DNA from: Branchiostoma floridae
Taxonomy: Eukaryota > Chordata > Leptocardii > Amphioxiformes > Branchiostomatidae
Assembly (NCBI RefSeq): GCF_000003815.2
Contig: NC_049980.1
Span: 29,433,818 to 29,497,817 of the forward strand
Direction: 5' to 3'
Length of the DNA: 64,000 bases
The notes under the pieces were generated by a model. It saw only the letters and a program-made list of their open reading frames with translations, made no database searches and was not told the DNA's origin. The position numbers were made by a program, and so were the translations under genes. This document shows positions 37,331-48,800 of the stretch, piece by piece (the stretch's first letter is position 1; every line of letters starts with the position of its first letter).

Positions 37331-38454
37331 GTAAGTTTACATATGTTAGCATCACATCTGACATATGTACGGGTGATTTTACAACTTCTCTCTACCCCAG
37401 ACATTATTATAGCTTGTCTTCCTGTTAAGTGTTATAACAGTGTTTTGTTTGCAAAAATGAAGGATCTGATTATTTGTAAGCTACAGCACTAATATCAGTC
37501 AGTTATCATGGTACGTTTTTATTTCCTGTTGTTATTCACGGCATTGTTTGCCGTAACGTGACTTCCTGGGGGCTGAAACAAGGCCGCACTTTCTCTATCT
37601 GTTCTGTCCCTTCAAGTGTGTAATTGGAAATTGATTGATAGCCCAAATTAGGGATGATATAATTAACAGCAAATGATGCTAATTGTCCTCAGAAGGCTTG
37701 GCAGGTTCCACAGGGAGCAGGGAGAAGAAGAGGAAGCAGTAGATAAAGACCTTCTTCCTTGGATGAATATTGGATCTCAAAGTGTGTGCAGACAGAACAT
37801 CGGTCTCTGTCACAACCACCCCCCTCCCCCTGCCAAGAAAAGTGTTTTTTCGCTGCTGTTCAATTAAAGGATGTACAACATCTTGAACACGCAGGCTCAT
37901 CCAATCAGCCGTGAAAAATGAGCGATGGGGGATTTTTGCTTTGCCATGCTTTACAAGCATTCAGGGGAAATTAAAAGCCCTATCAGGCAAAATTAAAAGC
38001 TCTAATTAGTCTGATTAACAGGTAGCAGATGCTCTTTGCATAGAATGAATCTCGATTGTTCTCGGCAGACAGTGGAGCGATGGCTTCGCTGGCGTTTAGA
38101 GACAGGAGGAACTTAATCATTTTATTCTATAGTCAACCAAGCTGAGGTGGTTACATTGCACCTGTAAGGAGACAGTGGTAGGAGGGTATGTCTATCTTAT
38201 ATCACTATTAGTGTTTCTCTAATAGTGTATCACTATCACTATTATATATGTGATAAGTCTGCGTTACCGTATCAGGGGTTACAGGCTGTTCGTCATAGGT
38301 TTCATGGGTTAAACCAATATGCTATCATTTCACTATTTGGATTTAAGTCAAGCAGTTGCAGTTTTTCTTTTCAGGGATAAATGTATTTCCACTATCTTAA
38401 GATATGAGATGCTTAAAAGCAGGATAAAGAATTGTGTCTCTAGCCTTGCACAAC

Positions 38455-39201
38455 CAGGCCTCGAAATTAACTGTTTTCTCTATTGTCCCAGAAGTGTTCC
38501 CAAAAATAAATTCCAATCGTCCCGAAGTGAGGATGGATGGTCCCAAGCAGGTTTTTAGGAAGTCCTGTATCACAACAATCAAGTTGAGTCAGACTCAGAG
38601 TACAATATTTCTGTCTATATTAACTAATTGTCAATTACAATAAACTCAAAATCAATGCAGATTCAAACGTGTCTTGTCTATTATTAGACAAACAGTCCCA
38701 CAATTGACATATCTCCAGAAATTTGAGACAAACCAAACATAACAAGTGGAAGTTGGGAAGAAAGTTTTTTGTCTGTGCAAAAATTTGTATTTTGTGTAAA
38801 AACATTGGTACTGTAGACTACAGTCCTTTACAGGACCACTTGCTGTAACTTTAGTAGCAAAACAAGTGGAAGTTGGGAAGAAGTAGTTTTTTGTCTGTGG
38901 AAAACATTTGTATTTTGTGTAAATAATATCATCAATAATGGTACTATATATAGATGTTAAATTTAGTGCATTTGCCGATCAAACGCACACTGTAACTGCA
39001 TAGTCACATATCAAATTTGGGGGCCTTAGGACTGGGAACCAAAAGCTAGGTCACGCGCCTGACAAACGTATGATTGGTTTACATTCTGATATTCATAATT
39101 TTTCTACCGTCCCAAAAAAGGTCCCAAAGTGATTTTTAGTGTTCCCGGACTAAATTTTTTGGTGCCCCGGGACTATGGGACTATGTTAATTTCGAGCCCT
39201 G
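38455..39201. mobile_element. 747-bp TIR element, CAGGGCTCGAAAT family
   Basis: It starts CAGGCCTCGAAATTAAC and ends GTTAATTTCGAGCCCTG, a 17-bp TIR with one mismatch. TGCACAAC directly precedes the left end and recurs at the right end, an 8-bp target-site duplication overlapping the last two terminal bases. No transposase ORF. It contains a 121-bp-spaced repeat (AACAAGTGGAAGTTGGGAAG at 38741 and 38862) and TCCC/GGGAC-rich subterminal sequence. Confidence 0.85.
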
Positions 39202-39644
39202 CACAACTACTACCTACCTACCTAGTCCCTTGACCTCCAGGTCGTTGGGGGGACAAGGTAGACATGAAGATCGAGAGTTGCCTCCAGGTTCTTCTATCCC
39301 TATCCCTTGCACAACTACTTTTGCTAGTTTGCTGTACAGGGGAGCTTTATGTATGTGGTTGGTACAGGTCCTCCAGTCTGGCACTGTTCCATCAATGCCA
39401 TTTCTTGGGGCCAATAAGATGTTAATCTTCTTCATCTGACATCAGACAGCTTAGCTGCACAAGGGAAGTCCTTGTCCAATATTCCAAAAGGAGTTCCTTT
39501 CACAACCAGGCAGTAATTTATCTGTCCTTGAAGAAGGGTTCGGTTGAGTTCAGCTGCGCTGGGGATTCTTCTGCTGTCTTCTTCTGCCGCCTTTAACTTT
39601 ATGGCATCTTACTCTTAGATGCGTTTCTTTCGTTTTGCGAGTGA

Positions 39645-39721
39645 CAGTAAGAAATCTCTGAAGCAGAAGACGAAAAGCGAGCAGTAAGAAATCTCTGAAG
39701 CAGAATACGAAAAGCGAGCAG
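39645..39721. repeat. Two-copy tandem repeat, 37-bp unit
   Basis: CAGTAAGAAATCTCTGAAGC begins at 39645 and 39682. The copies differ by about one base. Confidence 0.85.
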
Positions 39722-39959
39722 TTTAGGCAATAAAAGTCACTTGTATGGTCAAAACTGCTCAAGAAGACAAGTCGGGACAAATAGAATCTGGTCGATGTGG
39801 ACAAGTGGTCACTGTAAACTGGAGTTTTAATGCTTGTGTCGACTGGTAAAATTAGAAAATGAACCATCATAATGTGGTGGTCTTTCTGTACAGGTGGTCA
39901 CTTGTACAGGTTTTATCTTTTTCATCAAAGCATTTGGCAGCACATATTTGCTTAACCCT

Positions 39960-40500
39960 CACATCACAGCTTAAAATGTTTGTTTTTTTTGTCCCACACA
40001 TTGTCCATGTTTGTTAATTTTTATTGTTATGCTATCATTTTATGCTAAGGCCACACCAATTTAATTTCTTGGTTCACGGATTCGCTCGCTCCTATTTTTT
40101 GAAAATAAAAAATAAAAATAAAAATTACCACTCAGCAAATTTTCACCATTGATGAAACCATTCACCAACTTTCTGGTGTAGCAAATTGGCCTTAATATTA
40201 TAAGCTCCTTAAAGTGTGGGTACAGGTGCTGTTACTGTACAATAATAGTGTTTTTGTACTTTTTTCAAGCTGAAAACTTTTTTTCTTTATGTTTTGGATT
40301 AGCCGTTACCTTTACCCCAACCATTTTACAATTTTTATTTTTATTTTGCCCTATCGCTCCATATTTTTTATGAAAAAATCCGTGAACCAAGAAATTAAAT
40401 TGGTGTGGCCTAAGAAAAATACATTTTCATTAGTTTCATGTTTTGAAGTTCAGAGTTTCTACATGACAGGATGGAGGGATGGGTCCCAGAGACAGTCCTG
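39960..40500. mobile_element. Old hAT-like MITE interrupted by another TIR element
   Basis: The left part (TTTTTTTTGTCCCACACAT) and right end (GGGTCCCAGAGACAGTCCTG) match the ends of the 43427 element. The left terminus is degraded. The interior is split by the insertion at 40046-40412. Confidence 0.5.
40046..40412. mobile_element. MITE with long (~70-bp) TIRs and TA target site
   Basis: The left end TAAGGCCACACCAATTTAAT ... GGTTCACGGATT and right end AATCCGTGAACC ... ATTAAATTGGTGTGGCCTA are inverted over about 40 bp, with looser symmetry continuing inward. TA borders both ends. No ORF. Inserted inside the older element at 39960. Confidence 0.85.
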
Positions 40501-42484
40501 ATTTGGGGGCACTTCTTCAGAACTTTTTTGATGTACATGTATGTGGTTTATTGTCAAGGCAGGCTCTTAGTCTTAATAAGCTACGCACTGGCTCCTGTTT
40601 TCTATAGCTACATTTAACACCACAGTCTGTAAAGACTGTGTGAAGTCATCATTCCCTCCAGGGCCCTGCTGTCCTTGTAATCCATTCATCCAGAGGATAG
40701 TGGGCCTAATTCCTCGGCAACCTTAATGGTACTCTCACGGGGAATTGGCGATGTGGTAATATCAAGTGCACCCCCTTCCACCAATACGTCTTAAGGTATG
40801 CATTTGGACCAGGGAGCTGCTAATGAAAGGATGCTTGTTAAAGGCAGATTGCTGAAAGGAAAGTGACAAAGATAGATGTAGGGAAGTGAGTGGGCTCCAT
40901 AAAATGCTATTGCCCAAATGACATTGAACGCTTACTCTGAAGATGTTCCATCTCCCTTGACATTGAACAAGGGAGGCAACTTAGTGGCTTTGAGGAAACA
41001 TAAACTTTCCATTCCTTATCCCAATACTCTTGGCAAGGCCAATCTAATTCTATTCTTTCACGAGTCAACTGCAGTTTCATGTGTGTTCCGAGCCCTGTAA
41101 CTGTACCACGGTCTCTTAGACCTGCTTGGGACAGGTTCGTGCATTTGGACTTGTGCTTGGTGTAACTAGACTTTGGCTCCTCATGTCCACGCCCACAAAA
41201 TGCCCTTAAATCAGATTTTTAGCTTTTGACAGCTAATCAAGACTGTGCATAGTTCAGGTACATTGTACATCCATGCTGAAAAACATATATTCAGCCCTCT
41301 CTGAAAAGGTTTCTGTCTCTGTATGTGTTGTACACAAGACTTTAAGACACAATGTTCATCTAGATGTACCGAAATTCTCGATTTCTTAACGGTAACTTAA
41401 TTTTACAAACTTAAGCAGTCACTATTCAACTGCTAAAATGTCATCATTACAATTATTTGATCACTCTGAGGCCAGCTAGAAAATAAAGTTCTCATTGATA
41501 GAATTAAATTATCTAGTCCCTATTCCGCCAAGAGTCCAACCGCTAAAATTCACTAATATTCACCAAATTTGTGTAACATCTTAGTCATAGATAGGAGCTG
41601 GCCATGTTTAGCATGCAGAGTTCTTATTTGCTTGTCTTTGCTACATTTTAAACCCCAGCGCATGCACATCAGATGAAATCCTGTCATTGTTAGGAGTTGA
41701 GGCTCCATAATGATGATGCCTGGTCATGGATTGAATTACTTCAGCCTGATGGACGTTCTCTAATGGCTCCCAGTAAGTGCACTTGTAGGGGAATTATTGC
41801 CAAGAAAAGATGGGGAGTACAGTATGTCATGTTTCCATCCAAGTTCTAATGGTGTCAATCTGTTGACATATGCCAACTCTCAACAAGATTGGAAAGCAGT
41901 TGCAGCCTTGACCTGCCCCCATCCTTAATTCCCACATCTTTGTAGAATGCCTCTCTATTATGTTGTATCAGTGGGAAAATATAATAGGTATCATTTGCTA
42001 GAGAAAGTGGTGTCTGCACATGATTAGGATGTGCACATTAGGTTATGCAGGCAGGCAGATGATTACGTGCATTAGTGTGTACCGACACACTTAAACACTT
42101 AACCATACTTCTTAAAGGCACTCTGTAAAGCTATTGTCACTATTGACATTGCTGATGAACTACAGGATAGTATGAGTCAAACTTCCTCAGTACAGCTCCT
42201 GCTTTTTGTAGAGTTATAGAGGTTCTTGGAAGACTTAAATGGTGAAAATAGGTCCTACATGAATGTTGCCATTATTATATTATTTCAGCGTTTTTCTATA
42301 TTTCTCTTCCCATCATTTTCTATATTTCTCTTCCCAGTCCATTTTAATGAGCTAATTTGATGTGGCAATGAAGCATATCTATTCACAATCATACATTTCT
42401 TGTCTTTAAAAATAAAAATCGGCTCTATATTTCCACCTTGTCAGGTATTCCTACAAATGTAAAAGGTAGTCTTCATAGCCTTCT
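40501..42484. other. Non-coding (intron 1), nothing notable
   Basis: Mixed AT-rich sequence. CGAGCCCTG at 41089 may be a solitary end of the CAGGGCTCG family. TTTTCTATATTTCTCTTCCCA is duplicated at about 42293 and 42316. No exon recognised. Confidence 0.25.
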
Positions 42485-42645
42485 TGAGGTATTTTACCTC
42501 CCCAACCAAAGTTAGGTGCCCATTTTTACACCTCTGTGGAGTAAGGGAAGTCAGGTTAAGTGCCTTTACCGAGTATGCAACATTGGTAGCATGTCCACGG
42601 ATTCAAACCCAGGACCTCTGGGATCACCATGTTATTTGTGCATAA
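42485..42645 (-). mobile_element. tRNA-derived SINE fragment
   Basis: On the minus strand GGGTTTGAATCC is a B-box match, followed by GGTAAAGGCACTTAACC, the GGCAAGGCACTTAACC-type body I know from many marine-animal SINEs. It ends just before exon 2 of the RCC1-repeat gene. Confidence 0.55.
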
Positions 42646-42682
42646 ACATACATGTATAATTGTGCAACTCTTGTTATTCCAG

Positions 42683-42806
42683 GGCCAGCTTGGACAGGGG
42701 GAGGAGGTTCTGTTCCTGAGCGAGCCGACACGGATCAGACACGACCTCCTGAAGTGCAGGGTGGTGCAGATCTCCTGTGGAGAGAGTTACAGTGCAGCAC
42801 TTACAG
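42683..42806 (+). CDS. RCC1-repeat gene, exon 2 (first visible RCC1 repeat)
   Basis: The acceptor TTATTCCAG precedes GGC at 42683 and the donor is TTACAG|GTACTT at 42807. The exon is 124 bp, opens in phase 0 and leaves one base (G). It encodes 41 residues: GQLGQGEEV at the start and ISCGESYSAALT at the end. This matches the RCC1 pattern GQLG...P..V...V..I.CG..Y/H..ALT. The split codon at the end joins exon 3 to give D, so the repeat reads AALTDLGELYMWG across the junction, as expected for consecutive blades. A TTGGAC hexamer array starts two bases inside the intron. Confidence 0.85.
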
Positions 42807-45800
42807 GTACTTGGACTTGGACTTGGACTTGATGAGGTCTTATTGATCCTCGAGTAGCAGTTCCATAGACCCTCCGGGATCTTAACATTGCAGTCAGTTC
42901 AATCTGTCTGCCATTCCCAGACTATGGTAGCATCTTCCATTTATCAATACATGTATATGGACATATTCTGGGGTGACATTAGGTGTAATGGCCTTGCATT
43001 TGGTAGGTTGTGAGTTTGATCCTGGCCAAGTCATTCATACCAAAGACTTTTAAAATGGTACATGTACATGGTACATGTACATGCTGTTTTCTCCCTACCT
43101 TACCACATCACCCTAACCCAAATCCTCAACAGGTTCCCTTCCACCTGACTCCCTCTCACCCTGACCTGCGACCTTCCCGGTTCTCCCCTGGTGCCAGCCA
43201 CCTTCCACTTCAGCTGACATGCAGCAGCATTAGGCGAGATGGGCCCTGGCGCAGACCGTGGCACCTTAATTACCTCATAATCCAGACCACAACTAACCCT
43301 CCTTCCCCTCTTGGCCTTGTTCCCGTAGAGAAAGCCTGGGCTGCCAAGGGTCCGTCATTATGAGGCAAGTGCGGTGGGCAAGGGATGGCATTAACTCAAT
43401 CAAGGACACCAAATGTGACCTCTCAACAGGGCTGTCTCCGGCTTTATTTTTTTTTCGTCCCACACATCGTTTAGGAGCCAACGTTGTTGATTTTCCTTGT
43501 TTAACATGTCATTATAAGTTTATGAGAATAGAATATTTTCATGTCATAAAGTCCAGATTTTGGGATGGATGGGGTAATATTTTTTTTCTGACCTAATCTC
43601 CAAGCAGATCCTACGGTAGCATAAGATAGTATCAAAAGCTGCCAGAGGAGTGAAGCCGGCCTAGGAGTGTGTTTGGCTACCGGAGAAATGTACGCCTCTT
43701 GACTGAATATACTCCTTGGCCAGTTTAGTACTATCTTATGCCATGGTAGGATCTGCTTGGAGATTATTTCTGTCCCAGCACTCAAATGTCTGTCCTGGGA
43801 CGGAGGGACGGGTCCTGGAGACATCCCTGCCTCTCACCAACGTTTCTTATCACCTCATCCAACAGGCCCAAACATGCTTTCCTTTCAGATAGGATTATCC
43901 CGTTTTCTGTCTTAAAATGATTACATTTTGTAATTGGTCTGTTGCTGATGCCAATTGCCATCTACAGGATTTGTACAGCTTTGTGGAAAATCATTTTCCA
44001 GGCCTTGCAGGTGTAGTAAATTTCATAAAGGGTCCCTGGTAGATAATCAGCCCTAACATTCAAGGATGGCTAAAGACATTAAAATTACCTAGACTTGTGA
44101 TTTCTTATTTTTCTTTAATAAAAAAAAAAGAGAAAAACACACAATAATACAATAGGGCAACTCATATACCGCTGATCAAAAGCAAAAATACAACACATTA
44201 GCAAACATGAAGAAAAGAGTCGAAATGATGCCAGCCAACTCATGCCTCACTAACATAGAAAAAAATCAATTATAACACATGGATTTTACAGCAATTCAGT
44301 AGCTTAATACAAATGAATAATGAGATAAGATAATCAGCCTAATGCCAATCTCACACAATAATTGAAATAAAGGAATTTCAAGCAAGCAGCTACATAATCA
44401 ATAATAACATGTATGTTTTGGTTTGTTTATACAAAGCTACTACATGGAAGAAAGACCTTCATTTAGGCAACAATGCACTGGCAACATTAAAAGAACTTGT
44501 GACTTCTGCTACTGCTAGGACAGCCAACTGCTTCCTTCAGTGTAGGTGGGATGCCCCCCCCCCCTTCCTAACATGGATTATTCCAACAGAAGAAGTTAGT
44601 GTCACTGATGTAGTAAAGGTCCCCACTGTCTCCCCTTACAGCCGGGAAGACTGTAGGTGGGATGTGCCCCCCCCCCTTCCTAACATGGATCGTTCCAACA
44701 GAAGAAGTTAGTGTCACTGATGTAGTAAAGGTCTCCACTGTCTCCCCTTACAGCCGGGAAGACTGTAGGTGGGATGTGCCCCCCCCCCCCTCCTAACATG
44801 GATTATTCCAACAGAAGAAGTTAGTGTCACTGATGTTGTAAAGGTCTCCACTGTCTCCCCTTACAGCCGGGAAGACTGTAGGTGGCTCGTCATTAGTCTT
44901 CTCTAATAAGTCTGACCTTACGCTGTCTTCCTTCATTTCCACAGCCATCCAGCTTCATCCTAGTTCAAATTACCAAAACCCACATAATGGCTTCGGATCA
45001 TAAACAGGCAGAAAAGATGAACATCCAAGTGTACCCGAACAGACTTAATCAAATTTTTTCCCCGTTGCCGGAGTGGTGTGTTGTTCAAAAGCAGACTCAT
45101 ATTTTTTAAGTGGTAATGTCAGGTATAATTTGTTTTGCGAAATGACCCTGTCCTTCTTTGGAACAGTGGCGCTGACTAGTTGTATATCCCCTTTGTATGA
45201 TATATGATAGATAAGGAGTATACTGCCTTATCACTGAAAACTTTGACTGTACCAAAGTCTACTAAAGCCAATGGGAAAGACTTGTACATTGAGATGTACA
45301 GTACTTTCATGTCCTTTTGATACAAGTATAAAATTTTTCGACCTAATGTCATCGCTCTTTGCCATCAGCAGTTCAAAAATAGAACATTGCAAGCACTTCA
45401 GACTTGCATAGTATTTGTCTTCTTGTTTCAAGTTACAGCTGTTTTTGTTCGAGAAATGTTGAAGTCCAAAACGACGTTGTCACAGGAGTTTCCAGTGCTG
45501 GAAAATACCTACCTTATTCCTTACTTTTTAACAGCACTTTTATGTTCACGGTGACGTCTGTAACGTGGACTTATCAATACCAATAAAAATAATTCACCAA
45601 CTTTTTTTTACACGCACCTGCCACCACCGTGAACATTTAGTTCAAAGAAGTTCAAGTTCCTCAGACTATGTTTGGTACCGAGAAGATAAATTACAGTATC
45701 CTGGATCCGATGCCCCAGCAATACTGTCCACACAGGTTAGATATGAGAGAGGTGACATTCAGTGACTTGTCTCCTGACATGCGGTTCTGCCCTGTTGCCT

Positions 45801-48800
45801 GGGGACATTTGTCTCTGCCTAGTTTGTGATGCTAATGTCATTGGACCATCCATCTTCTCTCCCTGACATGTCATTGGGCTACCTGTCAGTGACACCAGCC
45901 TGGCTTCACGCATGACATCTGACATCGGGAGCCGCAACCTGTACCGTCCTCCGCTCTCATTATCTCCAATGTAACCACATCAGGGCTGATATCCATTGTG
46001 GCCGCTGTTCCCCCTGCTCTACTGAGGCCATCCCTAATCAAAGTTCAAAACTCTGGCATTAAATTAACCTGTTCTTATTGACCTGTAGACTGACTTTGTC
46101 AGGCCCTTTCATCCTCTGCCAATCCCTGCCCAGGCGCGGGACAGAGCAGAGGACGCTTTGTTCTCAATTGGCAGAGATACCCCAGGACATGTCTGTGATG
46201 TCAGTTTTATTTCCCTTGATAGCTGAGGGCCTATTTCCTCATTTGGTTTATTGGGACTTTGGTCGGGCCCTCTCTCTGTAATCTCATCCACAGTTGTGTA
46301 TTAGGGTCCCCTCATTCGCCCACGAATTGTGCAGGATTTCATTTCCCCGGGAAGAATTAATCAACTGCACCTAAAATTTACTCGACAGACTAATGACATT
46401 AGCATGTGGTGTGTTTGGGAGCGGCGGTGGTGAGTTAGAGTACCTGGGTCTGTAAGACAGTGCTGCCGCTAATGTGTTCTGTAGAGAGATTTCCTTATTA
46501 GCCCTATTGCTCCTGTAAGTGGGACAGATTTTCCGCCTTCCCTCTGAATGCTCTGCACTTGATTTGTCTTGCTGCGACTTCATGTACGTGCATGGTGGCT
46601 TGAAATTAGCCGACCCGGGACGGATTCGCCGCCTTATACCTTTCTACACAAATAAAAGTTTCATCCGCATCCTTTTGACTCCACCTTTATGGTGGGATTA
46701 CCATTAATTCGGCGCATCCAATGCCTCATGTATGAATAGCACTGTGCTAAGAAGCAATTCTCTGCTGGGGTTATTAATATTTTTGTAATATGGAGGCATG
46801 CAATTTTAGCCGCATTGATTTGTCCTTTAATATTTATGAAGGGACCCTGTCCGGCAACAATTTGCAGTGATATTAACTCTGATCTAACATAGTTCCAGTG
46901 ATGTGAGGTGGCTAATTCTGATCTACATTCATCGACAGCGGGGAATAAGATCCATATACTCAATGTACCATGCAGTATGTACCCTACCATGGCATGGCGG
47001 CATCATGCCCAATGCATCTTCCAGACGGGTAGGTTAACCAAGCTTAATCCGCCCAGGAGAGATAACTTCCCGCTATTGACGGCCTGTATGGTATTAAAGC
47101 CCCCGGTTTCAGCAAAATGGGCATCAGTATTGGCTGGTATAAACTCCCCTACTCCGTCATGAGCAGGACTTGATTTAGAAGGATTCTCTAAGCAGTTAGG
47201 TCCGGTCGCATTTTTCGTGCAATCGTCATACGACCGCAAACTTAAAGAAATGCCATGCTCGTCACTTGACCTTTGAACATTTACGACTGTGAAATCAAGG
47301 AGGTTTTATCTGATGATAGCTCCTTGGTGAAATTTTATTTTATTTTGATGCTTTGGTTTCTATGTGATGTACTGTATGTTGTCTACAGGTGTCTTAACTT
47401 TGATTGCTAGCATAGCTGTCTTTAATCCTTTATCCACATAAAAGACTGCTATAAGCTAGTATTTACACCCTTAGGCTGATAATTATACCCTCTAAATAGC
47501 TAAATACAGTCAAATCTGTACAAGTGATCACCACTACATAAAGGACTACCTGGCCAGTGAGACTACTTTTCAGCGGTCTCTTGAATATCTTTTTTTTTTT
47601 CAATTGACACATTAATTGAGATTCTTGTTCACATCTCATTGGTCCTCTGAATGGTGTTCTTGGGGAGTTTTGTCTACTTTGTATCACCTAATATTTTCTA
47701 TACTATACAGTTCAAAAATGCAAGCTGTCATTTTCGGTAAAAAAACCTCCCCCTAACTCTTTTCCTTTTCCCTGGGTTCTCTAGAGTATGGTGAACTGTC
47801 CACATTTTATTGGTCCCCAGAGTGGTGCTCTTGGGTAGTTTAGCATCACCTAGTCTTAGCCATACTAGTAGACACTTCAAAAATGCAAGCTTTCCTCTTC
47901 AGTTAAGAAACTCCCCAAACATACTTTATTTCTTTTCCTTTTCCCCTGGATTCTCAAGAGTAGGGTGAACTGTACATTTAAGGAAAGTCGCACATCCATG
48001 ACCACCTGTCCACATCTTATTGGTCACCTAGGGGGGCTTTTGGATAGTTTTGTCTACTTTGTATCACCAAATCTATACAGTTCAAAGATGTAAGCTTTCC
48101 TTTTCACAGTAAAGAATCTCCCCCCAACATACTTTATTTTTTTTCCCTTGATCTCCAGAGTTGGGTGAATACATGACCACCTGTTCACATTTTATTGGTC
48201 ACCTGAGCAGTGTTCTTGGGTAGTTTTGACTACTAATCTTACCCATACTAGTACTAGTAGACACTTAAAAATCTTTCCAGTAAAGAAACTTTCCCAAACA
48301 TACTAATACCCTCCCCCCGCATCTCCAGAGCTGGATGAACTGTAGATGGAAGGAAAAAACAGTCACATCATTCACGACCACCTGTCCACATTTTAGTGGT
48401 CTCCAAAGTGGTGTTCTTTGGTAGTTTTGACTACTTTGTATCACCTAATCTTACCCATACTAGTAGACTTTTCAGTTGAGAACCTCCTTCAAACATTCTT
48501 TTTTTCCCTGGATCTCCAGAGCTGGGTGAATCCATCAGACCACCTGTCCACATTTTATTGGTCACCTGAGTGGTGCTCCTGGGTAGTTTTCACTACTTTG
48601 TATCACCTTATCTTCCCCATACTAGTAGTACTACTACTAGTAGACACTTCAAAAATGGAAGCTTGCCTTTTCACAGTAAAGAAACTCCCCCAAACATACT
48701 TTATTATTTTCCCCCTGCATCTCCAGACCTGGGTGAGCTGTACATGTGGGGAAAGAACAGCAGTATCATCCATCCTGACCTGGCAGCGACCCGCAGGATC

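Larger units (their letters stand above)
37331..42682 (+). other. Candidate intron 1 of the RCC1-repeat gene
   Basis: Bounded by GTAAGT at 37331 and TTATTCCAG before 42683, if the first exon is real. 37600-38110 has clustered homeodomain-type words (GATTGATAGCCC, ATAATTAACAGC, GCTAATTGTC). It also holds the TIR elements at 38455 and 39960 and a SINE at 42485. No further RCC1 exon found. Confidence 0.35.
42807..48726 (+). other. Intron 2 of the RCC1-repeat gene (5.9 kb)
   Basis: GTACTT donor and CTCCAG acceptor, phase 1. From left to right it holds a TTGGAC hexamer run, a SINE, nested TIR elements, a 111-113 bp minisatellite, a regulatory-looking block at 45700-47250 and the exon-boundary tandem array. 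44100-44410 is A-rich without named content. Confidence 0.75.
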
